This document shows positions 8,037 through 15,369 of a DNA stretch of 64,000 bases, in pieces (the first letter of the stretch is position 1; every line of letters begins with the position of its first letter). The translations under genes were made by a program, and so were the position numbers. The notes under the pieces are model-generated. The model did no database searches. It had not been told where the DNA came from and was given only the letters and a program-made list of their open reading frames with translations. Source of the stretch: Pseudomonas helvetica (GTDB taxonomy: Bacteria; Pseudomonadota; Gammaproteobacteria; Pseudomonadales; Pseudomonadaceae); NCBI RefSeq assembly GCF_039908645.1, contig NZ_CP150917.1, positions 2,801,501 to 2,865,500 on the forward strand. Reading direction: 5' to 3'.

Positions 8037-9305
8037 ATGAACAAACGTATCGTCGTCACAGGCATGGGCGCACTGACCCCACTTGGCTGCGGAGTCGAGC
8101 AGATATGGCAACGCCTTCTTGCCGGGCAGTCGGGGATCCGCCAGTTGCCGCCGGAGCTAATCGGCGATCTGTCTATCAGCATCGGCGGCCAGGTTCCCGA
8201 CCGCACCCAAGACCCTGAGGCCGGCTTCGATCCGGATCTACTGCTGGCACCAAAAGAACAGCGCAAGATGGACCGCTTCATTCTGTTCGCCCTGGCAGCG
8301 GCCCATGAAGCGTTGGCACAGGCCGGCTGGGCGCCGCAAACCCCAGCGGCACAGGAGCGCACCGCCACCATCATCGCTTCGGGTGTGGGCGGATTTCCGG
8401 CGATTGCCGAAGCTGTGCGGACGACTGACAGCAAGGGGCCGCGACGCTTGTCACCCTTCACCATTCCATCATTTCTAAGCAATATGGCCGCCGGTCATGT
8501 CTCAATCAGTCATGGCTTCAAGGGGCCGCTGGGGGCTCCAGTGACGGCGTGTGCGGCGGGCGTCCAGGCCATCGGCGACGCTGCGCGGATGATTCGTGCA
8601 GGGGAAATTGACGTAGCGCTCTGTGGCGGGGCGGAAGCGGCCATTCACCGGGTCAGCCTGGCTGGCTTCGCTGCCGCACGCGCCCTGTCGAGCGATTACA
8701 ACGACACCCCGGAACGCGCCTCGCGCCCCTTCGATCAGGCCCGCGACGGTTTCGTCATGGGCGAGGGCGCCGGCCTACTGGTCATCGAAGAGTTGCAACA
8801 TGCCCTGGCGCGCGGCGCCAGGCCCATCGCTGAACTGGTGGGTTATGGCACCAGCGCCGACGCGTACCACATGACTGCCGGGCCGGAAGATGGTGACGGC
8901 GCCCGCCGGGCCATGCAGCAGGCACTGCGCCAAGCCGGTGTGGAAGCATCCCAGGTTCAGCACCTGAATGCCCACGCCACCTCGACCCCGGTGGGCGATA
9001 AAGGTGAGCTGGCGGCAATCAAAGCCCTATTCGGCATAGGCAGCGGCCTTGCGATCAGTTCGACCAAATCCGCCACTGGCCACCTGTTGGGTGCTGCGGG
9101 GGGGATCGAGGCGATCTTCACCGTACTTGCGCTGCGCGATCAGGTGGTCCCGGCGACACTCAATCTGGAAGCCCCGGATACCGCTGCCGAAGGCCTAAAC
9201 CTGATTCGCGGCCGGGCCCAGCACCTGCCCCTGGAATATGCACTGTCCAATGGCTTCGGTTTCGGCGGGGTCAACGCCAGCGTGCTGTTCCGACGCTGGA
9301 TTTAA
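8037..9305 (+). CDS. beta-ketoacyl-ACP synthase II (FabF-like)
   Basis: A 422-residue thiolase-fold condensing enzyme. The Cys-His-His triad can be placed at Cys172 (VTACAAGVQA), His312 (NAHATSTPVGD) and His348 (KSATGHLLGAAGG), with Lys343 nearby. It would elongate acyl-ACP with malonyl-ACP. An AAGGAG Shine-Dalgarno lies 10 bases upstream of the ATG. It stands alone, not next to acpP or fabG, and faces an HxlR regulator, so it is probably a second, regulated FabF rather than the housekeeping enzyme. A role in stress-adapted membrane lipids or in a secondary product is possible. Confidence 0.88.
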   Translation: MNKRIVVTGMGALTPLGCGVEQIWQRLLAGQSGIRQLPPELIGDLSISIGGQVPDRTQDPEAGFDPDLLLAPKEQRKMDRFILFALAAAHEALAQAGWAPQTPAAQERTATIIASGVGGFPAIAEAVRTTDSKGPRRLSPFTIPSFLSNMAAGHVSISHGFKGPLGAPVTACAAGVQAIGDAARMIRAGEIDVALCGGAEAAIHRVSLAGFAAARALSSDYNDTPERASRPFDQARDGFVMGEGAGLLVIEELQHALARGARPIAELVGYGTSADAYHMTAGPEDGDGARRAMQQALRQAGVEASQVQHLNAHATSTPVGDKGELAAIKALFGIGSGLAISSTKSATGHLLGAAGGIEAIFTVLALRDQVVPATLNLEAPDTAAEGLNLIRGRAQHLPLEYALSNGFGFGGVNASVLFRRWI

Positions 9306-9390
9306 AACTGGGTATTCAGTCCGGTTTTCAGTGTCGTTGAGGTTTCAGCACCGGTAGGTCGAGACCTCAACATCCCCCAGGACATTGGTC

Positions 9391-9671
9391 CTACCAATCA
9401 ACCGCCCCACTGACCGCCTTCGACTCTGCTATCGGGGTATTTAAGAAATGAAAATCCGAATTCACAAACTCCGCAGGATCGATGCCGACCGGGGCGACAG
9501 GCAAAACAGTTTCTTCAGGCATGACTGTTCCTTTACCGCTATAGCGGCTGACTTTGAAGGGGGGGGATTCAGTGGTAGCGCTGCAGTCGAATGATCAACC
9601 TGATGATCGGTTACAGCCTCATTCGCACTGTCAACAACGAGCAGGGTCTTGGCAAAAAATGTGCCCATCAA
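9391..9671 (-). pseudogene. small protein gene interrupted at a C8 homopolymer
   Basis: The minus strand opens at ATG 9671 (MMGTFFAKTLLVVDSANEAV) and runs through a tract of eight C (9559-9566 on the plus strand as G). After the tract the frame that looks natural is the next one: FKVSRYSGKGTV, then a 43-residue stretch starting at ATG 9522 (MPEETVLPVAPVGIDPAEF) and closing at 9391. With nine C the two would be one protein of about 94 residues. The ATG at 9522 has its own AGGA Shine-Dalgarno, so the short peptide may be made by itself. I do not recognise the product. Decay, a sequencing error and phase variation are all possible. Confidence 0.4.
9559..9566. repeat. G8/C8 homopolymer tract inside a reading frame
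   Basis: Eight consecutive G on the plus strand. A one-base change in length would switch the minus-strand frame between two open segments (see 9391-9671). Confidence 0.8.
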
Positions 9672-9748
9672 CTACAAATGAATAGATGGGTAGCCAGTTC
9701 TACGTTTCGGGCTTGTTTGATGGGCTTTCTAATAGAAAGGGAATTTAT

Positions 9749-10237
9749 ATGTCATATGAAGGCGTAACTCGAGAAAAATTCTTTACTGTTTTTCCAAAAA
9801 TTGAAATACAGAAGGTTAGTCATAGTTGTTGGGCTGCGAGTTTTTCGGTATTGATGAGACTAAATGGTGTGCAGGTTTCGGAACAGGCTGTGATTGGTTT
9901 CTATCCTGAGTGGGTTTATGATGGTATTACCTTTGATCAGTTGTATAGTCTTGCTGAATATTATAATAAGTTTCATTTTTCAAAGGAGAGCGGACTTGTA
10001 CATGGCGTGCGCGAGATTAAGGCCTATAAAAAGCTGGAGCCGATTTTGCAGTATGCAGGTCAGTATTCAGGTTTTTTGGTTTTTGTTAAGCAGCACTATG
10101 TAGTGGTGCTTGGCTATGATGCTGCTGCTAGTACAATTGATTATTATGATCCTTGGTTCGGAGTTATTGAGACGTGCGATCTACAATATTTTTTGAAATG
10201 GGGTACTCAGCACACATTAGTAGTTGCTGGGGATTAA
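9749..10237 (+). CDS. papain-like cysteine peptidase (C39-like fold), AT-rich
   Basis: 162 residues from ATG 9749, chosen because AAAGG lies 8 bases upstream; an in-frame ATG at 9686 has no such site. Cys27 (VSHSCWAASFSVL), His116 (KQHYVVVLGYD) and Asp134 (YYDPWFG) form the order and spacing of a papain-like catalytic triad as in Pfam Peptidase_C39_2 proteins. There is no signal peptide and no transporter domain. The gene is visibly AT-rich, a sign of transfer. Such single-domain peptidases occur as secreted effectors or as RiPP leader peptidases. Here it has neither an ABC transporter nor an obvious partner, except possibly the small opposite-strand peptide at 9391-9522. Confidence 0.7.
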   Translation: MSYEGVTREKFFTVFPKIEIQKVSHSCWAASFSVLMRLNGVQVSEQAVIGFYPEWVYDGITFDQLYSLAEYYNKFHFSKESGLVHGVREIKAYKKLEPILQYAGQYSGFLVFVKQHYVVVLGYDAAASTIDYYDPWFGVIETCDLQYFLKWGTQHTLVVAGD

Positions 10238-10459
10238 TATTTGAGTTGTAGATGTTTACGGGCGTCGTCTGGCTTGTTCGAAAATAAAGGGGCGGACTCA
10301 TTCGCTGGTGGTACCAGCTGGGTTACGGTCGCGACAACGAATCGGTAAAGATGCTGCGGATATCAAGCTTTCGGTTTCCTGTGGGCATGGGACGTCCTAT
10401 GCCGGGCCATGCCCCGACAGTGGAGTGCTACGATGCGGTCACCTTAAAGAGATCACCAC
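10238..10459. other. intergenic stretch, no recognised gene
   Basis: 222 bases. The right end should hold the promoter of the small gene at 10460. I see no recognised motif. Confidence 0.4.
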
Positions 10460-10693
10460 ATGACCAAGCATGATATTTATGACGAGCACGAAGGATTTCG
10501 GCTCTGGAACTACATGGAGTGCGAAACACTGGAGAGCGGCCAGGAGGTCTGGCGGATCAATGTCGAGGTGAAGCGCGTTGATGAGGTGGTGATTCCGGTT
10601 GTGGCCGGTGACCAGACTTACGCTGACCGCGGGCTGGCGCAGGTAGCGGGCCGGGAGCAGGGGGCGTGGATGGTTGCTGAGCGAGGTCTATAG
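10460..10693 (+). CDS. small hypothetical protein
   Basis: 77 residues, soluble and acidic, starting MTKHDIYDEHEGFRLWNYME and ending shortly after a GAWMVAERGL segment. AGAGA lies about 8 bases before the ATG. I cannot name a family. The sequence has balanced composition and GC-rich codons, so it looks like a true gene of the host type. Another small gene follows on the same strand at 10753. Confidence 0.5.
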   Translation: MTKHDIYDEHEGFRLWNYMECETLESGQEVWRINVEVKRVDEVVIPVVAGDQTYADRGLAQVAGREQGAWMVAERGL

Positions 10694-10752
10694 GTTTTCT
10701 GTGGGTACGGGGGAGTCCTACACTCTGCTGACGCACCAATGAAGTGTCGGCC

Positions 10753-10962
10753 ATGAATGTTGATGAGTTTGTGAAAAAGGTTTTCGAAATTGCGGATGAG
10801 CTTGAGTATTGCGTTGAGCTGCGCCGCCCGGGCAGAAGCATCTGCTTCAATAAGACCAGCGACAAGTGGCTGAGTGAACATCACATCCGGGCACTGTTTC
10901 CGGCGATCCTTGATCCCGAATTGTCTGATCGGGATATTAGGCTCTGTACGAGAACTACCTGA
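10753..10962 (+). CDS. small hypothetical protein, 3' end overwritten by an inverted-repeat element
   Basis: Starting at ATG 10753 (GAAG 8 bases upstream) the product is 69 residues: MNVDEFVKKVFEIADELEYC, then RRPGRSICFN and HHIRALFPAIL. The last codons, after ELSDRDI, run into AGGCTCTGTACGAG at 10939, a sequence related to the nearby inverted-repeat arms. The natural C-terminus has therefore probably been replaced. The family is not recognised. Confidence 0.5.
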   Translation: MNVDEFVKKVFEIADELEYCVELRRPGRSICFNKTSDKWLSEHHIRALFPAILDPELSDRDIRLCTRTT

Positions 10963-10966
10963 TCGC

Positions 10967-10993
10967 CACTCGGCGACTTTTCGTACAGACCCT
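10967..10993 (+). repeat. 27-bp inverted repeat, left arm
   Basis: This pairs with 11578-11604 in inverted orientation, 26 of 27 bases identical (core CGGCGACTTTTCGTACAGAC). The arms enclose the membrane-protein gene at 11011-11472. A partial inward-facing copy, AGGCTCTGTACGAG, lies 15 bases to the left at 10939-10952. Confidence 0.9.
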
Positions 10994-11010
10994 GGCAAGC
11001 AGAAGGTGGG

Positions 11011-11472
11011 TCAGTGCACCAATGATGGTTGGGTAGCGACCGAGACGGTGAAGGTCACGACAAACAGCACGACGAGCGCCCAGAACATCACCATAACTGT
11101 CAGCATGACGACCTTCAGGCTTTGATAAAGCCAGCGCAACCAATGGCCTTCGGGTTTTGCTTCTGAGCGGGTTCTGAGTACGCCTTTCAAATAGAAGCCG
11201 AGGAGGGCCAGCAGTGCGCCATCAATGAACAGCGCAGGCAGGCCGGCTTCGGGGAAAATGCTTCCCCACCGATAGAATGACGACCGGCTCAGGAACACCA
11301 CATAACAAATCAGGCTGCCGTAGGGGACGGCTCTCCACCATTTACCGGCCAGCGCTCCGACCATCAGGCACATAATCACCATGAACGGGTTGAGGAGAAT
11401 ATTGATCATCCACTCCAGTACATTGGGGAAGTAGTTCGGGGAATGGATGCTGCGCCAGATGTGTTCAAACAT
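11011..11472 (-). CDS. membrane protein of unknown function between inverted repeats
   Basis: 153 residues with four hydrophobic segments (about residues 25-50, 52-72, 78-98 and 118-145) and short charged loops, starting MFEHIWRSIHSPNYFPNVLE. The topology suggests an inner-membrane protein. I do not recognise a family. The gene is the only cargo between two 27-bp inverted repeats about 610 bases apart and is transcribed away from the right arm. Small four-helix membrane proteins in accessory islands can be immunity proteins or holin-like proteins, but nothing here decides this. Confidence 0.6.
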   Translation of the reverse strand: MFEHIWRSIHSPNYFPNVLEWMINILLNPFMVIMCLMVGALAGKWWRAVPYGSLICYVVFLSRSSFYRWGSIFPEAGLPALFIDGALLALLGFYLKGVLRTRSEAKPEGHWLRWLYQSLKVVMLTVMVMFWALVVLFVVTFTVSVATQPSLVH

Positions 11473-11577
11473 TGTTCAGGTTCCTGCCTTCTATGAAGTA
11501 AGTGTTGCTTCGGTGCTTCCGTGCCGCTGCATGGTATCGGCGTATTGTCGGGTTACATAAGTCCTGTTGTGTAAATT

Positions 11578-11604
11578 AGGGTCTGTACGAAAAGTCGCCG
11601 AATG
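11578..11604 (-). repeat. 27-bp inverted repeat, right arm
   Basis: Inverted copy of 10967-10993 with one mismatch. AGGGTCTGTACGAAAAG at the outer end resembles a transposon end, but no transposase lies between the arms. Confidence 0.9.
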
Positions 11605-12095
11605 TCTCAAGGGAGCCCACCAGGGCTGTCGAGTGAGTTCAGCTCGCCTTGGTGATAAATGGGTGATTGATACAGGGCTTATTGATTTTGATGTGGTGTG
11701 ACTCTGGCTATGCTGGCTCAACGATCTCGTCACCAGGGTCGCGCTTCAGCTCTGCCAGGCTCTCATTCCGAAACATTCGCGCCACGTTTTCGCTTATCTG
11801 CACTTTGTGGCGCGGACTCTCGATTGCCTGGTATGACAGAGTCGGTCCGAGCGCATGGCTGTCGCTGCGGGCTTCGCAATTGCGGCAACTGCTGGAGCGG
11901 CTTTCATCGGGAAGGGCGTTGGTGCTGGTTGTGCAGGTGCTGGCTCGATGGGCGTGCAGCCGAACGATGTGATCGATATCAAGAACCCGACGACCCTGCG
12001 CGCGGTGATGCTTGGGATCATTGTTCACGAAAACAGCGGGAGTCCATATCCGGATGCCGTGCTCGAGGAAGGGCTGCGCAGGGCGTTGCTGTGAA
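11605..12095. other. degraded accessory DNA with one doubtful short frame
   Basis: A plus-strand frame from ATG 11855 to 12094 (79 codons) starts Gly/Ala-rich (GFAIAATAGAAFIGKGVGAG) and then reads NPTTLRAVMLGIIVHENSGS and YPDAVLEEGLRRALL. The second half could be a real domain. No Shine-Dalgarno is evident and I know no match. It abuts the spanin remnant. I treat the stretch as decayed prophage or island DNA. Confidence 0.35.
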
Positions 12096-12317
12096 TGCCT
12101 CGGTGTGTGTCAGTCCTCATCGACGCAGCGGATTCAGCCAGTGGTTGCGCAGTGCCAACCGCTACCGGCGCCGGCAGTGTGGTTCATGAAGGAGCGCGCG
12201 CCCGACTTGCCCCAGCGCATGCTCAACGAATTATCGGCATCACCGATGACGGTGATCCGGGATTGATCGCGCTGGCGACATGTCAGGCGTATGTGAGGGA
12301 GGTTAATCAATGGGGGT
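12096..12317 (+). pseudogene. decayed phage spanin end (Rz1/Rz overlap), copy B
   Basis: One frame, closing at 12266, contains LGVC followed by QSSSTQ, QCQPLPAPAVWFMKERAPDL and a short tail. This matches the architecture of mature lambda-type Rz1: lipobox cysteine, short linker, Pro-rich tract, W-x-M, P-D. The overlapping frame reads RIIGITDDGDPGLIALATCQ and AYVREV, fitting the end of an Rz protein. No proper signal sequence or Rz N-terminus remains. Its core is 85% identical to copy A at 5281-5394, and the repeat unit is 12186-12299. Confidence 0.5.
12186..12299 (+). repeat. direct repeat copy B (partner 5281-5394)
   Basis: Ungapped 114-base match to 5281-5394 with 17 mismatches by hand count. 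Differences fall in both overlapping frames without creating new stops in either, so the two copies diverged while still coding or recently after. Confidence 0.85.
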
Positions 12318-12434
12318 TGTGTTGGGTCGACAGAACACCAAAAATAGACAGTATTGTAGCGACATGCAGTTTTGTAATCTTGCTCAATAGATAGAGCCTT
12401 CTGTCACAAAATTACTCAGCATTTAAGGAGCGGT

Positions 12435-12965
12435 ATGAGCATAGGGATAACGCTGCGCGAGCTTGAGCTTGGCGACATTGACGATCAGTATCTGTCTTGG
12501 TTCAACAATGATGACGGGCATTTGAATTACTTTACTGGGTCCGGCCGTGTATTCACGAAACAGATGATCACGGAAGATTACAGAAAAGGAGTCGAGTCAG
12601 GCCTGTGGGCTTATTTTCTGATTGAGAGTGATAGTGGAGAAAAGATAGGGAACGTGAAAATAGGTCCAATGGACCTGAAAAATAAGACTTCAGACCTTGT
12701 GTGTTTGATCGGGAATCGAAAGTTTATTGGTCAGGGGGTTGCTAAAAAAGCCATCGCCTTAGCTAATGAAATCGCCTTTTCAAGATTCGATATCCGACGT
12801 CTTCAGGGAGGGATGCTCTCGGGAAATATTGCGTCGATAAAAGCGTACACCGCAGCCGGCTGGGTTGTTGAGGCCACGTTGAATGGCTACTACTGGGTAA
12901 ACGGCGAGGCCGTGGATAGAGTATGCGTGTCATGCTTGAATCCAGAGTATTTTCCGAAGGGGTGA
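12435..12965 (+). CDS. GNAT-family N-acetyltransferase (RimJ/RimL-like)
   Basis: 176 residues with the GNAT fold. Motif A, which binds acetyl-CoA, is seen in LVCLIGNRKFIGQGVAKKAI, and motif B in SGNIASIKAYTAAGWVVEA. The N-terminal part, LRELELGDIDDQYLSWFNND, and IGNVKIGP resemble acetyltransferases that act on nucleotide sugars or on protein N-termini. The C-terminal RVCVSCLNPEYFPKG is unusual. AAGGAG lies 7 bases before the ATG. Codon use is more AT-rich than the core genes. No partner gene lies beside it, so the acceptor is unknown. Confidence 0.85.
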   Translation: MSIGITLRELELGDIDDQYLSWFNNDDGHLNYFTGSGRVFTKQMITEDYRKGVESGLWAYFLIESDSGEKIGNVKIGPMDLKNKTSDLVCLIGNRKFIGQGVAKKAIALANEIAFSRFDIRRLQGGMLSGNIASIKAYTAAGWVVEATLNGYYWVNGEAVDRVCVSCLNPEYFPKG

Positions 12966-13098
12966 GTTGTATTGCGCGATGCCCGGTCGGCAGGACGCCG
13001 GGGGTATCGCTTGAGGTGAGGGCGTTGCCATGTCCAGGGGACTGTCAGATATTTTGTGTGCGGGCCGGTAACGGCCTGCCGTCAGGCAGGCCGTGCTT
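12966..13098. other. intergenic stretch with a hairpin-rich segment
   Basis: The segment around 13063-13095 contains complementary GGCCTGC blocks (ACGGCCTGCCGTCAGGCAGG) that can fold, perhaps the terminator of the acetyltransferase gene, although no T-run longer than four follows. Confidence 0.35.
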
Positions 13099-13215
13099 TT
13101 ACCAGGTCGGCCTGATAAATCGATCTCCGTACAGAATCGCAAATTGATTCATCGCGCTTTTCCAGTCATGTGCCGCTGAGCCCCAGTTTGCGGTGATATT
13201 GCGTTGCCCATGGAG
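13099..13215 (-). mobile_element. IS256-family transposase, C-terminal remnant
   Basis: On the minus strand, ending with TAA at 13101-13099, the frame reads QRNITANWGSAAHDWKSAMN then QFAILYGDRFIRPTW. This is the conserved C-terminus of IS256/Mutator-type transposases (RNI...W..p...W..a.NQfAi.f.dR). Only about 38 codons remain. No catalytic DDE residues or terminal repeats are left. Confidence 0.75.
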
Positions 13216-13318
13216 TCACTCTTTCTTGAACTTGATGTCACCGGCGCTGGCAACGAAATGGTTGCAAGTGGGCGGGTTGGGTGGTGATACCAAAGGCCTC
13301 AACCGCAGGTCGCAGCAC

Positions 13319-14152
13319 TTATGGAGTTGCTTGCTGCCAATCACCAATTAGCTCCTCCGTCCCTTGCTTGTCTACGCGGTAGACCTTCCCGTCTCGAACT
13401 AATTCGGCATAACCTTCAAAGAAAAAAGCGCGCTTGTCATAGCGCATAGGGATTATGACCTTGCCAGCTTTATCAATGAACCCCCATTTACCATCGATTG
13501 CCACTGTGAAAAGATTATCATTGAGGTATTTTCCGGCCCACACATTATAAGCAATTTGATCATAATTTAACGGCGTTAACTGATTGCCTTTCATGTCGTA
13601 TATCATGCCGTCGCGTGCGCCTTTAAAGGCAATTATAACCCCTTCGGAAATAGATGGTTTGGTCCTAAGTACTGGCTCAATTATGTTGCGCCCTGCAGTA
13701 TCAATAACTCCCCAGCCATGTTCTCCCTTTACTATCGCAAGGCCTCCGTGCTCGTCTCTGAAGTAGTCTATCTCTTTATACAGAAGAGAGATAACTATAT
13801 TTCCCTTTGCGTCTAGATATCCGCACTTGCCTTCAGTGCAAACACCAACAAGTCCATGATTGAAATTCAAACCTTTATCATACTCGAAGGGTATAGCGAT
13901 TCCCCCGTTCTGATCGATATAGCCTATCTTCTTGTCTATTCTTGCAATGCTTATACCTCCCTTAAATAGCAATACATTTTTGTAGATTGGTGGAATCACA
14001 ATCACACCATTCTTATCTTTAGCCCCCCAGCTTCGATTCAGCTCAAAGGGAATCGGATACTCGTCAGCATTATTATTTCCAGCAGATGCGTGGCTGGAAA
14101 AAATGCAAAAAACAAAAAAATACAAACCCCATATCACTCGTACAGCAACCAT
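13319..14152 (-). CDS. secreted WG-repeat protein, AT-rich
   Basis: 277 residues with a signal peptide (VRVIWGLYFFVFCIFSSHAS) and several WG/KWG beta-repeats: WGAKDKNGVIVIPPIYKNV, GYIDQNGGIAIPFEYDKG, CGYLDAKGNIVISLLYKE, WGVIDTAGRNIIEPVLR and WGFIDKAGKVIIPMRYDK. The repeats form a beta-rich scaffold of unknown function in many bacteria. The gene is AT-rich compared with its surroundings. Secreted WG-repeat proteins are frequent among orphan genes in polymorphic-toxin islands, which is where it sits, but a link to immunity is only inference. Confidence 0.85.
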   Translation of the reverse strand: MVAVRVIWGLYFFVFCIFSSHASAGNNNADEYPIPFELNRSWGAKDKNGVIVIPPIYKNVLLFKGGISIARIDKKIGYIDQNGGIAIPFEYDKGLNFNHGLVGVCTEGKCGYLDAKGNIVISLLYKEIDYFRDEHGGLAIVKGEHGWGVIDTAGRNIIEPVLRTKPSISEGVIIAFKGARDGMIYDMKGNQLTPLNYDQIAYNVWAGKYLNDNLFTVAIDGKWGFIDKAGKVIIPMRYDKRAFFFEGYAELVRDGKVYRVDKQGTEELIGDWQQATP

Positions 14153-14206
14153 AAATTTGATTCCATTCCAAAATTTTCGGGTTAATTCGGGAGACTCTGA
14201 AGGGGT

Positions 14207-14405
14207 TTAAGACACTGCGTTCCGCCTCCGTGAATGCTTGGGTGGGACGGCAAAACCCAACCAGTGCTCCGGATGACCCAACCGAGACAGCAACGTGCCA
14301 TGGAGCAAGCTTACCGCGCTCCAGCAGGCAGGGCAGCGAAAATCAGGGCGTCGTTCATTGATACGCTGCATGTGAGGCGAGCCACACTTCGAGCAGACCG
14401 CCTAC
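14207..14405 (-). mobile_element. transposase zinc-ribbon remnant (IS1595-like)
   Basis: A minus-strand frame ending at 14207 reads VCSKCGSPHMQRINERRPDF then RCPACWSAVSLLHGTLLSRL and HPEHWLGFA. C-x2-C...C-x2-C with the trailing sLl.gT.l pattern and a tryptophan is the N-terminal zinc ribbon of IS1595/ISXO2-type transposases. About 65 codons remain with no integrase-like core. Confidence 0.6.
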
Positions 14406-14409
14406 TATA

Positions 14410-15145
14410 TCATCCATGCTGAGGAACTTCGGCGGCACCCGACAGGACTCGGGGATGTGGAGTGTCTAGGTGCGGGTGTCTGGTCAGGCTCGCGCCTTGG
14501 TTGCGCACATTGCCAATCGCTGCGCTGACCTTGAACCATTCGAAGTCCTCGGGCGGCTCTCCCTGTTGAATCATCATATGCTCGGCGCGTTCCTTGGGTG
14601 TGGCCGGGTCGAGCCAATCCCGTGCCAGTTCCGGCGCAAGCACCAACGGTCGCCGGTCATGAATGTCGACCATGCCGCCGGCGCTGTCGGCGGTGATGAT
14701 CACAAAGCCGTCGTGCTCCCCAGGGCCTTCATCGCTATCGGGAAACTGGCCGATGGAGGCACACAATATCGGTGAACCGTCCCGGTGCCGGATCAAATAG
14801 GGTTGCTTCTTCGGTCAGCCTTCGTCGACCCACTCAAACCAGTTGTCGATGGGTGTGATGGCGCGTTTGGCCAGGTCGCCCGAAAGAATGATCCGTGCGC
14901 GACTTTCTCAACCCTGACATTGATCGGCGCGGCGCGATCCTTCGCCCAGTGCGGGCCTCACCCCCAGCGCACCCGGTCAGCGTGCAGAGTGTCGCCTTCG
15001 AGATGGAACAGGGCGACCTGAGTCGATGGCGCGACGTTGTACCGCTCGAGGCCTGATCGCCTAGGGTGTTGACCAGGGCGTTAGGCATGCTCAGCGCCGC
15101 AACGAAGTCGTGGATTCCTCTGTACTGGGAAAGTCTTCCGCACAT
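14410..15145 (-). pseudogene. ruined second copy of SRAP (YedK) gene
   Basis: Alignment with the intact gene at 4413-5090 shows the same start (MCGRLSQYRGIHDFVAALSM), then a one-base deletion at the codon after GDQ (near 15052), a nonsense change of the tryptophan codon after RW, a second one-base deletion after WPN, and another nonsense change at EGG. From 14796 the original frame continues to NQGASLT, where similarity ends near 14490 and the frame runs on to 14410. Four disabling lesions make loss of function certain. Confidence 0.95.
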
Positions 15146-15338
15146 TGGCAAAGTCCTCCAGTGGAGGTTTCAGCTTAGCTGAGTCTGGAACTGCTCATCT
15201 CCGTGAAAAACCGGTACCGGCTCTGAGAGCGTTGATCATGGCGGAGCGCACCGCTGACTTGCGCCGGCCATGTTTCATGGCATATCGATGGACGATCCGA
15301 TTGTTGTTGACGCTCCAGAAAGCACATCGTAAATTATT
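15146..15338. other. intergenic stretch upstream of the TetR gene
   Basis: About 190 bases without a convincing gene. The TetR frame stays open upstream to 15145, but the sequence there does not look like a TetR N-terminus. Confidence 0.4.
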
Positions 15339-15354
15339 GGGAACGATCATTCCA
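15339..15354. promoter_or_regulatory. TetR operator, autoregulatory copy
   Basis: GGGAACGATCATTCCA lies 15 bases before the TetR start codon and differs at two positions from the perfect palindrome TGGAATGATCATTCCA found before the downstream operon at 16016-16031. Confidence 0.75.
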
Positions 15355-15369
15355 ATTGTATGGATTAGC

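Noticed and set aside
11708..12028. A 106-codon minus-strand frame opposite the Gly/Ala-rich short frame
   Set aside because: The composition is irregular (Arg/Ser/His-rich), no Shine-Dalgarno is present, and only its last 25 residues look protein-like. Not enough support.
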